The notes under the pieces are model-generated. The model was not told where the DNA came from. It ran no database searches and saw only the letters and a program-made list of their open reading frames with translations. From positions 150,033-214,032 of the forward strand of contig CP010425.1 of assembly GCA_000830295.1 (NCBI GenBank): DNA of 64,000 nucleotides, given 5' to 3'. The position numbers and the translations under genes are program-made. This document shows, piece after piece, positions 31,425 to 39,717 of the stretch; position 1 is the stretch's first letter; each line of letters opens with the position of its first letter. This DNA comes from an archaeon GW2011_AR15 (GTDB lineage: Archaea; Nanobdellota; Nanobdellia; Woesearchaeales; GW2011-AR15).

Positions 31425-32491
31425 CTAACGATTTCTATGCCTAGCTCTTCTGATACGTCAGCCATCTGCTGGCGGCCGAGCCTCTGGTCGTGTTTTCCAA
31501 GTATCCATGGGCTCTTGACGCCTGTCACGATTGTCATGACAGTAAGCTTTCCTTTCATGTCCTCTGAAATCCTAGCTCCCCAGATGACATTTGCGTCTTC
31601 ATCAAGACTGTCTGTCACCAGTTCACCGATTGTATTGATTTCCTCAAGTGTCAGGTCAGGTCCACCCACAACATGTATCAGTGCTCCTGTAGCTCCCTCA
31701 TAGTTTATGTCAAGCAATGGGTTGCTCAGTGCGCCTTTTACAGCTTCTTCTACTCTGTTGTTTGTGTCTGATGCTCCTACACCGATAGCTGCGACTCCAC
31801 CGTTTGTCATTATTGCCTTAACGTCTGCATAGTCAAGGTTGACAAGTGACGGCAATGCAATTGTTTCCACTATTCCTTTTATCATTGTAGCGATAAGCTC
31901 GTTTGCCACTGCAAATGCCTGCCTTATTGGCAGGTTTCCTGCAATCTGGACAAGCCTGTTATTATCGATTACAATAACTGTGTCAGATACTTTTCTCAAC
32001 TGCTGCAGGCCGAATTCTGCCTTATCAACTCTTGCCCTCTCAATCTTGAATGGCATTGTAACTGTGCCAATAACTATTGAGCCAAGGTCTCTGGCAACTT
32101 CAGCAATTACCGGTGCGGACCCTGTTCCTGTTCCGCCGCCCATTCCTGCGCAGATAAATACCATGTCTGAGCCTTTAAGTGCTTCTTTGATTTCATTCAT
32201 CTGCTCGTGTGCTGCTTCATGCCCTTTTTCAGGGAATCCACCGCATCCAAGTCCTCTGGTTGTTTCCCTACCAATAAGGAATTTCCTGTCTGCCTCAGTA
32301 ACACTCAAGTGCTGCTGGTCTGTGTTGCAGGCAATAATCTCAGCGCCCTTAACACCTTTCTGGTAAAGCCAGTTAACCATGTTGTTCCCGGCTCCTCCTG
32401 AGCCGATAACCTTAATGGTTGCCTGATGGGTTTCTACTCCCGCAAAGTCACTAGACTTGCTTTTCAGTGCGTTGTCAATGATATGTTCCAT
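31421..32491 (-). CDS. ftsZ: Cell division protein FtsZ
   Basis: A 356-residue tubulin homologue from the ATG at 32491 (MEHIIDNALKSKSSDF). The GTP-binding loops are clear: KVIGSGGAGNNMVNWL, the tubulin signature GGGTGTGSAPV, and the T7 loop NLDYADVKAIM with catalytic Asp. The C terminus has a MADVSEELGIEIV ending. A frame starting at an in-frame GTG six codons earlier adds GVRRK-like residues; GGGGGTTAGAAG just upstream of 32491 looks like a ribosome-binding site. It assembles the division ring. Confidence 0.96.
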   Translation of the reverse strand: MEHIIDNALKSKSSDFAGVETHQATIKVIGSGGAGNNMVNWLYQKGVKGAEIIACNTDQQHLSVTEADRKFLIGRETTRGLGCGGFPEKGHEAAHEQMNEIKEALKGSDMVFICAGMGGGTGTGSAPVIAEVARDLGSIVIGTVTMPFKIERARVDKAEFGLQQLRKVSDTVIVIDNNRLVQIAGNLPIRQAFAVANELIATMIKGIVETIALPSLVNLDYADVKAIMTNGGVAAIGVGASDTNNRVEEAVKGALSNPLLDINYEGATGALIHVVGGPDLTLEEINTIGELVTDSLDEDANVIWGARISEDMKGKLTVMTIVTGVKSPWILGKHDQRLGRQQMADVSEELGIEIVR

Positions 32492-32509
32492 TTTTCTTCT
32501 AACCCCCAC

Positions 32510-32753
32510 ACGTCTTTGTGTTGTGTTGTTGTTTTTGGCTGAATATAACTACTCCAGTATATATCTTAAACTAGGTAAATGTTTAAATACTAGTTTAGTA
32601 TATTCTCCTTTAGAACAAGCCACACTTGATCGAACCAACTAATTATTTATAGTCTAAATAATTTTTAACAGCCACAATTTTTAATTTATGTATATAGCTG
32701 GGTAGTATTTAAATCTTTTTATTTTTAGATGTATATATTACAGAATATATAAT
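32510..32753. promoter_or_regulatory. ftsZ upstream region with inverted repeat around the TATA box
   Basis: AT-rich gap with no gene. TAAACTAG (32567-32574) and CTAGTTTA (32590-32597) form a perfect 8-bp inverted repeat enclosing TTTAAATA (32582-32589), the likely TATA box for ftsZ on the minus strand. CCAGTATATA (32554-32563) resembles the element before scpA. The rest (32600-32753) is AT-rich with further TATA-like runs before the nitroreductase stop, and nothing else recognisable. Confidence 0.5.
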
Positions 32754-33467
32754 TTATTTTTTAGATCCCTTGCGCTTCTCTATGGCATCCTTTCCCACGT
32801 CGATAAGACCTTTGAAAAGCCGTGAGATTTTGTCAAATACAAGGGGATTTTGCATAACTCTCTCTATGTTTGAAACCCTGGTCCCATAAGATTCGAAATA
32901 GCAGACATTCTCCATGGTATAGTGGGTCGGAGCAGGAACAATCTCGTCGGGGTAACCAAGAGGAAGAATGGCCTGCGGCCTTATATCCCCTGGAATGTTA
33001 AGGGCTCGTTTAAGCATATCTTCGTCAAAATCGCTTACCCAGCAGGATCCAAGTCCTAGACAATGGGCAGTCAGTAGCATGTTTTCTATTGCTGCTGCAC
33101 AGTTCTGCACTGAATACAGCCTGTCTCCCCTGATTCCATAGAACTGCTTGAGCTTTTCTGTTTCAGCACACACGACGATAATAACAGGGGCGGAAGCTAT
33201 CCAGAGCTGGTGCATTGCTGCTTCGGCAACTCTCTGTTTGTTCTCCTTATCTTTTACAAGAACAAACCTCCAGTTCTGTATGTTACCGGAGCTCGGGGCA
33301 TATCTTCCCCCGTCAATAACCACACCAAGAATTTCCATAGGCACGTCTTGGGAGGTAAACTTCCTTATTGATCTTCTCGTCGCTATAGCCTCAAAGACAT
33401 TCATCTTCATCTTTTCAGGGCTTACAGAATCCTTTATATCAAAGGATGGGTTTTCTTTCTCCTGCAT
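32754..33467 (-). CDS. Nitroreductase-family flavoprotein
   Basis: A 237-residue protein with the FMN-binding nitroreductase core: EAIATRRSIRKFTSQDVP, then GGRYAPSSGNIQNWRF, and GLGSCWVSDFDED. About 20 extra residues precede the usual start, but a TATA-like ACTATTTAAAGG 27 nt before 33467 supports the longer form. A C-terminal extension (about 185-237) is basic. It reduces an unknown electrophile with NAD(P)H. Confidence 0.87.
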   Translation of the reverse strand: MQEKENPSFDIKDSVSPEKMKMNVFEAIATRRSIRKFTSQDVPMEILGVVIDGGRYAPSSGNIQNWRFVLVKDKENKQRVAEAAMHQLWIASAPVIIVVCAETEKLKQFYGIRGDRLYSVQNCAAAIENMLLTAHCLGLGSCWVSDFDEDMLKRALNIPGDIRPQAILPLGYPDEIVPAPTHYTMENVCYFESYGTRVSNIERVMQNPLVFDKISRLFKGLIDVGKDAIEKRKGSKK

Positions 33468-33601
33468 ATAGCCGTTTATGGCTTTCTCCTTTAAATAGTT
33501 TGTTATAGTTTTTTACTGCTGCTCTCTAAATGTTTCATAAATGGAACAATGTTTCATAAATGAAAAGATTTAAATATTGTATGAAAATTAATCAAGATGG
33601 C

Positions 33602-34132
33602 ATGGAGAACCAGGAAATAATAGAGAAGCTGTTTGATGCCAAACTTGTGGGAATTCTGAAGGCCTTTCTTAAGAATGAAGAGAATGAGTACTACCTCAGG
33701 GAATTGGCAAGGTCTGCCCAGGTAAGCCCAGCTTCTACATACAGAATTCTGAACAGGCTGGTTAAGCTTGAGCTTCTTGAATCAAGGGAGATAAAGACTG
33801 CCAAACTCTATAAGCTGGCCTCCAACAAGAAAGTGGAGTTCATAAAATCAATACTTGAGGTTGACATTCTTGATTATTTTGTTGACAAAGTCTCCAAGAT
33901 GCCGGGAGTTGAACAGGTGCTGCAGCTGGGAAAAAAAGATAAAATCAAAGCAAATGTGATTCTCCTTGGAACCACAATAAATACAGCAGATGTGAAACTG
34001 CTTGCGGGAGAGATAAAGGAGAAGTACGGGTTTACAGTAAACCAGATGACCCTTTCAAAAGAGCAGTATGAGCAGATGGCCTCCATGGGCCTGTATCCAG
34101 GTGAGAAAAAAATTCTGTTCAGGGCTGCATAA
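33602..34132 (+). CDS. Winged-helix regulator with C-terminal NTase-like domain
   Basis: From the ATG at 33602 a 176-residue protein. Residues 1-90 form a winged helix (YYLRELARSAQVSPASTYRILNR, helix-turn-helix; KLYKLASNKKVEFIK wing). Residues 100-176 form an alpha/beta domain (KANVILLGTTINTADVKLLA). The same arrangement occurs in archaeal regulators with nucleotidyltransferase-like domains, but no catalytic motif is clear. The TATA-like AGATTTAAATAT is 27 nt upstream. The XPD helicase gene follows in the same direction after 32 nt. Confidence 0.7.
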   Translation: MENQEIIEKLFDAKLVGILKAFLKNEENEYYLRELARSAQVSPASTYRILNRLVKLELLESREIKTAKLYKLASNKKVEFIKSILEVDILDYFVDKVSKMPGVEQVLQLGKKDKIKANVILLGTTINTADVKLLAGEIKEKYGFTVNQMTLSKEQYEQMASMGLYPGEKKILFRAA

Positions 34133-34164
34133 ATCTTATAAAGCTGTGCCAAATGCAATAACCT

Positions 34165-36051
34165 ATGATTTCTGAAGCAAGAAAACAGGAGCTGCTGTTT
34201 CCGTATGAGATTGTGAGAGAGGAACAAAACAAGCTGCTTCTGCTTACAGCTGCCACCATAGAAAACAAGAGAAATCTGATTGTGCATGCTCCCACAGGAC
34301 TCGGAAAGACAGCAGCGACCCTGAGCCCTGCCCTGAAAGCTGCAATAGACAAGGACATGACTGTCCTTTTCCTGACCTCAAGGCACACCCAGCATAAGAT
34401 TGCCATAGAGACCCTGAAACTGATAAAGGAGAAATTCGGGGCAGATACAAGCTCGGTTTCGATAATAGGAAAAAAATGGATGTGCATCCAGCCCGGAGTA
34501 AGCAGCCTATACAGCAAAGACTTTGCTGAATACTGCAAGAGGCTGAAAGAAGAAAAAAAGTGCGAGTTCTATACAAATGCCAGGAAGAACCAGAACACGT
34601 TCACTATAGGCGCAACAAAACTTCTAAGCAACATAAAGGGCCTTTCACCTTTAACAACAGAAGAAGTCATAGAGCATTCAGAAGATGAGAGGATGTGCCC
34701 TTATGAGATTTCGCTTGGCATGGCAAAGAATGCCAAGGTCATAATAGCTGATTACTATTATCTGTTCCATCCAAAAATAGGGGAGAACTTCCTTGCAAAA
34801 GCTGAAAAGGATATCAGCAAGCTGATTGTCATAGTGGATGAAGCCCATAACCTTCCTGACAGGCTGAAAGACCTTGCCTCCGAATACCTTACAACAATAA
34901 CAATAAGCAGGGCAATAAAAGAGGCTGAAAAATTTGGGTATGACAATACAGTTGATATTCTTGCAGAAATAAAAAATATACTTGAAGAGCTGGCTGAGGG
35001 CATGAAAATTGAATCAGAGGCAAAGCTGACAAGGGAGCAGTTTGAATCAAAGTTAGAAGGATATGATTATGACCAGCTGATAGGGGATCTTGAGCATGTG
35101 GGGGATGCAATAAGGGAAACCCAAAAGCAATCCTATATTGGGGCTATTGCTGCTTTCCTTGAAGCGTGGCAGGGTAGAGATGAGGGATTCACAAGAATCC
35201 TGTCATACAAAAGGGGCCTGAGAGAGCCTTTCATCTCAATCTCATACAGGTGCCTTGACCCGAGCGTTGTCTGCGGGGAGATAATAAACAATACCTGCTC
35301 AACCATCCTTATGTCCGGCACCTTACTTCCGACTTCAATGTACAAAGAGCTTCTTGGGCTGGAAGATGCGCAGGAGGTTGTCTTCAGCGATCCTTTCCCC
35401 AAAAAGAACAGGATTAATCTTGTAGTGCCAAAGACAACAACCAAATTCACAAGAAGGGATGAAAAACAGTTCCAGCTGCAGGCAAAGATGCTGGCAGAAA
35501 TGGTGAATGCGATTCCGGGAAACTCGGCTGTGTTTTTTCCGAGCTATTATCTCAGGGACAGGATATTGGTTTATTTTGACAGTGATTGTGTAAAAACAGT
35601 CTTCACAGAAAAGCCGCACATGACAAAGGCAGAGAAGCAGAGCATGCTTGACCGCTTCAAGGAATACAAGGATATCGGGGCAACTCTGCTGGCAGTTGCC
35701 TCAGGAAGCTTTGGGGAAGGCATTGACCTGCCGGGAGACTTTCTCAAAGGAGTCATAGTAGTCGGGCTTCCGCTTTCCCAGCCTGATTTGGAGAAGAAAT
35801 CGCTTATTGAGTATTTTGACAAAAAATTCAGCAGGGGCTGGGACTACGGCTACCTGTTCCCTGCCTTCAACAAGACCCTCCAGAATGCGGGCAGGTGCAT
35901 AAGATCCGAGACAGACAAAGGGATAATAATTTTCCTTGATGAGAGATACATCTGGCCCAATTATAAACGATGTTTTCCTGAAGACTGGGAGATTGAAGTG
36001 AGTGAGAATTACAAGGGAATGATAAGGGAGTTTTTTAATACCAAGAAATAA
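34165..36051 (+). CDS. xpd: XPD/Rad3-family Fe-S helicase
   Basis: A 628-residue superfamily 2 DNA helicase. Walker A APTGLGKTAAT (42-52), DEAH box 225-228, and late motifs GSFGEGIDLPGDFLKG and the arginine-finger QNAGRCIRSETDKG are complete. Four Cys (C107, C124, C133, C178) have the spacing of the XPD Fe-S cluster. The enzyme unwinds 5'-3' and acts in repair or transcription. TATA-like CTTATAAAGC is about 27 nt upstream of the ATG, so it has its own promoter. Confidence 0.94.
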   Translation: MISEARKQELLFPYEIVREEQNKLLLLTAATIENKRNLIVHAPTGLGKTAATLSPALKAAIDKDMTVLFLTSRHTQHKIAIETLKLIKEKFGADTSSVSIIGKKWMCIQPGVSSLYSKDFAEYCKRLKEEKKCEFYTNARKNQNTFTIGATKLLSNIKGLSPLTTEEVIEHSEDERMCPYEISLGMAKNAKVIIADYYYLFHPKIGENFLAKAEKDISKLIVIVDEAHNLPDRLKDLASEYLTTITISRAIKEAEKFGYDNTVDILAEIKNILEELAEGMKIESEAKLTREQFESKLEGYDYDQLIGDLEHVGDAIRETQKQSYIGAIAAFLEAWQGRDEGFTRILSYKRGLREPFISISYRCLDPSVVCGEIINNTCSTILMSGTLLPTSMYKELLGLEDAQEVVFSDPFPKKNRINLVVPKTTTKFTRRDEKQFQLQAKMLAEMVNAIPGNSAVFFPSYYLRDRILVYFDSDCVKTVFTEKPHMTKAEKQSMLDRFKEYKDIGATLLAVASGSFGEGIDLPGDFLKGVIVVGLPLSQPDLEKKSLIEYFDKKFSRGWDYGYLFPAFNKTLQNAGRCIRSETDKGIIIFLDERYIWPNYKRCFPEDWEIEVSENYKGMIREFFNTKK

Positions 36052-36115
36052 TTTAATATACTTTTTTGTATACTAATCGCAATATTTATATATTAGTAGT
36101 TCTTTTAATATTCAA

Positions 36116-36526
36116 ATGGTGGTATTATTCGACCAGTTCAACCTGCCTGAGGATATATTCGAAATAATCTATGCTACAAAGCAGCAGGTCATAGTAGCAA
36201 AGCTCCTTGTCAGGCATATGAAAGAAAACAAGGGTGAAATCGGAAAGACAGAGATGTCTATGTTCGCCACCCAGCTGCATGACGGCAATATGGTCACCCA
36301 GATTGATGACCCCGCCTACAAAGGGAAGAAAGTAAAGATATCATATAACAAAAGGCAGTTTTATGACAGAATCCTTACACCTATGAAGAGCATGGGGCTC
36401 ATAGACTATGACCTATACAAAAAAACATATTCACTATCAGAAAAATTCAATAAAAACATGATGAGAGTAGGACTAATGTGGCTTCAGGAACTAAGAAAGC
36501 CTCCATTAGACTATAAATCAGGTTAA
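36116..36526 (+). CDS. Uncharacterised 136-aa protein, possible winged helix
   Basis: No family recognised. A soluble protein with helix-strand order compatible with a winged helix (FATQLHDGNMVTQIDDPA; YNKRQFYDRILTPMKSMGLI). The TATA-like ATATTTATATATT is 27 nt upstream, giving a leaderless mRNA. It follows xpd in the same direction. Confidence 0.6.
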   Translation: MVVLFDQFNLPEDIFEIIYATKQQVIVAKLLVRHMKENKGEIGKTEMSMFATQLHDGNMVTQIDDPAYKGKKVKISYNKRQFYDRILTPMKSMGLIDYDLYKKTYSLSEKFNKNMMRVGLMWLQELRKPPLDYKSG

Positions 36527-36532
36527 CCAAGA

Positions 36533-36727
36533 GCTCCCCTTGCCTGAAAATTCTCAACCCCCTCCCCAAAAAGGAAGGGGAGCATCTTACCTTAATGAGC
36601 TATGGCTCATTAAGGTTCACAATGCTACTTAAGGAACTGAGAATCCTTAAGCTCACAAACGGCTCCCTATTGCCAAGATTCTGATTATACCCCTCCCCAA
36701 AAATCCCAATAGGGAGCCATCCTTTTT
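36533..36727 (+). ncRNA. Candidate structured RNA: four perfect hairpins with a repeated C-rich loop module
   Basis: Four perfect stems lie in 190 nt. GCTCCCCTT (36533-36541) with AAGGGGAGC (36575-36583); ACCTTAATGAGC (36589-36600) with GCTCATTAAGGT (36605-36616), tetraloop TATG; CTTAAGGA (36628-36635) with TCCTTAAG (36644-36651); GGCTCCCTATTG (36661-36672) with CAATAGGGAGCC (36707-36718). Loops one and four both contain ATTCT and then CCCCTCCCCAAAAA. ATTCTCA in loop one is the complement of TGAGAAT in loop three. A T-run (36722-36727) follows. No coding sequence is evident. Confidence 0.55.
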
Positions 36728-36747
36728 TCAGATTCAGATGTTGTTGC

Positions 36748-37179
36748 ATGGACAAGAAAACAAAGTTCAGAGAAGAGACTTCATCTGGAGTTATTATCTT
36801 CCATAATGATAAGTATCTGCTTCTCCAGTATTCAAAAGGCCACTGGGATTTCCCGAAGGGCCATGTTGAGAAAAATGAATCATTAGAGGAGACTGCCGTC
36901 AGGGAGACAAAAGAAGAGACAAACCTTGACGTGGAAATAATCCCGGAGTTTAAAGAAGAAATCTCCTATAAATTCAGGGACCGGGATAAGAAGCTCATAA
37001 AGAAAAAAGTGTATTTTTTCGCCGGAAAGCCGTTAAATGATGATGTAAGGCTCTCCTTTGAGCATAAGAGCTACGGATGGTTCCAGTATGAGAAAGCTAT
37101 TGAGAAGCTGACATACAAAAATGCCAAGAAAATACTGGAGAAAGCGCACAAATTTATCCTTTCTTTGCCTTATCGCTGA
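36748..37179 (+). CDS. NUDIX hydrolase, Ap4A-hydrolase-like
   Basis: A 143-residue NUDIX enzyme. The box (38-60) reads GHVEKNESLEETAVRETKEE followed by TNL with R52, E53, E56 and E57 in place. The preceding YSKGHWDFPKGH is typical of diadenosine tetraphosphatases. It overlaps the convergent ZPR1 gene by 26 nt. There is no clear TATA box at 27 nt, so it may be transcribed from upstream with the structured element as its leader. Confidence 0.9.
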   Translation: MDKKTKFREETSSGVIIFHNDKYLLLQYSKGHWDFPKGHVEKNESLEETAVRETKEETNLDVEIIPEFKEEISYKFRDRDKKLIKKKVYFFAGKPLNDDVRLSFEHKSYGWFQYEKAIEKLTYKNAKKILEKAHKFILSLPYR

Positions 37180-37672
37180 TGATTGCTGAATTTCCTGTGG
37201 GGTCTTCTATCACCAAGGTTATTTTCTCCCTGCCCCATAACACCCTCTGTATCTTCTTCAGCTGGTTCTTTGCCTTTCTTCTTATGGCAGGATCCTCATC
37301 ATCCTTTTTCGCTTCAATGACATTTTTTATCCTGCTCAGGATTCCCTCCACATTTGTTATGTAGCCGCTTGACATTGGGCCCGGAGAGATGTCAGCAAGC
37401 CTTGGTATCCTGACTGTAGCCTGGCTGGACTTCACTACCTTTATATTCAGGTCATTTTCCGATTCAATTTCAAGAGTATATTTTACCGGCTCGTTGTTAT
37501 TGCTGTCGGTTTCTACATCAGCCATATGGTAGTCGCATTCATTGCAGTCCATGGAAAAGATATAGCAAAGCCCGAAAAATGGTATTTCCCTGCTCATTTC
37601 CCTTAGAGTAAGGCTGTTTTTGCCGCATACCGGGCATGGCTGGCCTTCCAGCACCTCAGAATCATTTTCCAT
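37154..37672 (-). CDS. ZPR1-related zinc-finger protein
   Basis: A 172-residue ZPR1-domain protein. The zinc finger is CPVCGKNSL then CNECDYHMADVE (C-x2-C ... C-x2-C), followed by the beta barrel with RIPRLADISPGPMSSGYITN, which is the family signature. Eukaryotic ZPR1 binds elongation factor 1A and acts in its folding; archaeal forms have one domain. Length is normal. Confidence 0.93.
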   Translation of the reverse strand: MENDSEVLEGQPCPVCGKNSLTLREMSREIPFFGLCYIFSMDCNECDYHMADVETDSNNNEPVKYTLEIESENDLNIKVVKSSQATVRIPRLADISPGPMSSGYITNVEGILSRIKNVIEAKKDDEDPAIRRKAKNQLKKIQRVLWGREKITLVIEDPTGNSAIISDKAKKG

Positions 37673-37756
37673 AGCCCAAAAAAATTCAACTATCCTTTTA
37701 AAGTTTTTTATTCGCCTAACAAAAAGTTTTTAAATCAACATCAAATTCAGAACCAC

Positions 37757-38551
37757 ATGGCTACAGAAAAGGTAGATGTCCTGGTTGAAGGAGGCAAAGC
37801 AACTGCTGCACCTCCATTAGGACCAGCTCTTGGACCAATGGGAGTCAACATAGGCCAGGTTGTCTTGGAGATCAACAAAAAGACACAGGATTTCAAGGGA
37901 ATGTCAGTCCCTGTAACAGTTACAATAGACAAAGCCACAAAAGCATTCACTATTTCTGTCGGAACTCCTCCTGCATCACAGCTTATAATAAAAGAGGCAG
38001 GCATTCCAAAAGGCTCAGGTAACCCCAACACTGATTATGTTGCAGACCTCAAGATGGAGCAGATAATCAAGATATCACAGATGAAAAAAGATTCTCTCCT
38101 GGGAAAAACAAACAAGGACAGAGTAAAAGAAGTTATGGGAACATGCCAGTCCATGGGGATCATGGTGGAAGGAAAGCCTGCCAAGGAAACATTTAAAGAA
38201 CTTCTTACAGGAAAATACGATAAGAAAATTCAGGAAGGAAAGACAGAGCTTAGTGCAGAAGAGCTTAAAGAGCTGGAAGAAGAGAGGAAAAAGCTTCAGA
38301 AGGAGCTACAGGAGAAGCGTGAAGAGTTCATGGCCAAGGCTAAGAAAGTTATGGACGCTAATGTCGGAAAAGAGAGAAAAGAGCTTGTTGCCCTGATGAC
38401 AGAAGCCGGCCTGCCAATCCAGATAATCAATGAAGTTCTTCCTGAAGAGGAAAAGAAACCTGAAGCCGGAGGCGCTCCTGGTACTGGTGCAGGTCCTGCC
38501 AAAGAAGCTGCCAAGCCTGCTGCTGGCGCCAAAGAGCCTGCCAAGAAATAA
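37757..38551 (+). CDS. rpl11: 50S ribosomal protein L11 with long C-terminal extension
   Basis: Residues 1-160 are a normal archaeal L11 (ATAAPPLGPALGPMGVNIGQ; KEAGIPKGSGNPNTDYVADL), which forms the GTPase-associated centre. The protein then continues for about 100 residues to 264: a coiled-coil (about 150-190), a UBA-like helical patch (VALMTEAGLPIQIINEVLPE) and an Ala/Pro/Lys tail. The frame is continuous, so the extension belongs to the protein. TATA-like GTTTTTAAATC is 27 nt upstream of the ATG. Confidence 0.95.
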   Translation: MATEKVDVLVEGGKATAAPPLGPALGPMGVNIGQVVLEINKKTQDFKGMSVPVTVTIDKATKAFTISVGTPPASQLIIKEAGIPKGSGNPNTDYVADLKMEQIIKISQMKKDSLLGKTNKDRVKEVMGTCQSMGIMVEGKPAKETFKELLTGKYDKKIQEGKTELSAEELKELEEERKKLQKELQEKREEFMAKAKKVMDANVGKERKELVALMTEAGLPIQIINEVLPEEEKKPEAGGAPGTGAGPAKEAAKPAAGAKEPAKK

Positions 38552-38552
38552 A

Positions 38553-39005
38553 TTATTTTCTAAACCCTTCTTTTACTGATTTCATAACCAAGCCTATTGA
38601 ATAGCTTATAACCGGAACTGATGCAAGAAACAGAAAGGGCTGATAAAATGCCATTGTTGCAATCTTAAACGAGACAGCACCTATAGCAAGGCCAGATATT
38701 CCGCTCACGACTGCCTTCCTCTTATCGCTAATATGGTACACCCTTTTCACATCTGAGGATAGTATTTGCTCAAGTCTGTGCTTTTCATCTCCATTCTCAA
38801 GATAAAACCCGGTGTAATCCTCTATATTACCATATCTTAGAAACCCTTCTTTCTCTGACACCCTGACCCATCTGTCCAGGCTTTTATTCAGTGAAATAGA
38901 GTCTGAGATAGCATGATAAGCATCATAGCCGAATTTCACAGTGCCAACCATGGATTCTGCAAGAGCATCAATGCTCAGCGGATCCTCTTCATCCATAGAA
39001 CTCAT
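38553..39005 (-). CDS. Uncharacterised protein with C-terminal membrane hairpin
   Basis: A 150-residue protein with a soluble N-terminal 95 residues and two membrane helices (about 98-115 and 118-140) separated by a short loop, with a basic tail. No family recognised. It is convergent with L11, 1 nt apart. A TATA-like box centred near 39024 favours translation from the fourth codon (ATG 38996); both are plausible. Confidence 0.6.
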   Translation of the reverse strand: MSSMDEEDPLSIDALAESMVGTVKFGYDAYHAISDSISLNKSLDRWVRVSEKEGFLRYGNIEDYTGFYLENGDEKHRLEQILSSDVKRVYHISDKRKAVVSGISGLAIGAVSFKIATMAFYQPFLFLASVPVISYSIGLVMKSVKEGFRK

Positions 39006-39010
39006 TAATG

Positions 39011-39343
39011 TTACTCATTATATATAAAAACACTCTTTTCGTCTCTTGCCAGCTGGTTGAATCTCATCAGAAGTATATCATAGACGAATCTTATTTCTGT
39101 CTCATTAAATACAAGGTTAAGCACTTCCTCATACTCGTCCTGTTTATACTCAAGAATTACTTTTTCCCTGCCCTGGCTGAAAATATAGCTCCTGAATGTC
39201 TGCTCCTTGCTTGTCAGGGCCAGAAGAGGCATCTTCGAAAAGCCGATATTCATTAAGTAGGTCTGCGCCTCCTTGTACATGCTGCTTAAGCTGGACCCTG
39301 TGCTTTTAACTGCCTTCACTGAAATTTGCTTCGCCATTGGCAT
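39011..39343 (-). CDS. Uncharacterised 110-aa protein
   Basis: No family recognised. A soluble alpha/beta protein (SSLSSMYKEAQTYLMNIGF; EEVLNLVFNETEIRFVYDIL). TATTTATATA on its strand is centred 27 nt before the third codon (ATG 39337), which is the likely start. It ends 6 nt upstream of the membrane-hairpin gene, whose promoter lies in its 3' end. Confidence 0.6.
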   Translation of the reverse strand: MPMAKQISVKAVKSTGSSLSSMYKEAQTYLMNIGFSKMPLLALTSKEQTFRSYIFSQGREKVILEYKQDEYEEVLNLVFNETEIRFVYDILLMRFNQLARDEKSVFIYNE

Positions 39344-39435
39344 GATTATAGCTAACTAGTATATAAATCTTTTTAATTTTACTACTATGCAGTGGTTTAG
39401 AAAAGTATATATAGTTTTCAGGCTGAAATATCGTC

Positions 39436-39702
39436 ATGAAGAAGCAGAATAAGAAGCATAATCTTCTTAATGGCCAGAAAGTCGGACTTGCTTTGGGTTT
39501 GATATCCGGGATTTATTTCGGGCTTCTCGGTCTGACAGCAACCTATCTAAACTGGGGTTCTGCTCTTGTCAGGACTTTAGGATCAGTTTATATCGGGTAT
39601 GATGTTTCCCTGAAAGGCGCGCTTATAGGCGTATTGTGGGGATTCCTGGATGCATTTATTATAGGGTATTTGTTCTGCTGGGTGTACAATAAGCTTAATT
39701 AA
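39436..39702 (+). CDS. Small two-helix membrane protein (holin-like annotation class)
   Basis: An 88-residue protein with two Gly-rich membrane helices (about 15-37 and 58-82) around a short outside loop, ending VYNKLN. Similar archaeal and bacterial proteins are often labelled phage holin, but function is unknown and no phage genes lie nearby. TATA-like AAGTATATATAG is about 27 nt upstream. Confidence 0.7.
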   Translation: MKKQNKKHNLLNGQKVGLALGLISGIYFGLLGLTATYLNWGSALVRTLGSVYIGYDVSLKGALIGVLWGFLDAFIIGYLFCWVYNKLN

Positions 39703-39717
39703 TTATCTTCTAGAAAG

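Noticed and set aside
34119..34538. Open frame antisense to the start of xpd
   Set aside because: It lies across the xpd promoter and Walker A coding region and has no recognisable motif.
36533..36727. CRISPR array
   Set aside because: The repeats are inverted, few and not evenly spaced, and there are no cas genes.
39436..39702. Evidence for a prophage from a holin-like protein
   Set aside because: The holin label for this family is by annotation only, and there are no phage structural, integrase or terminase genes nearby.
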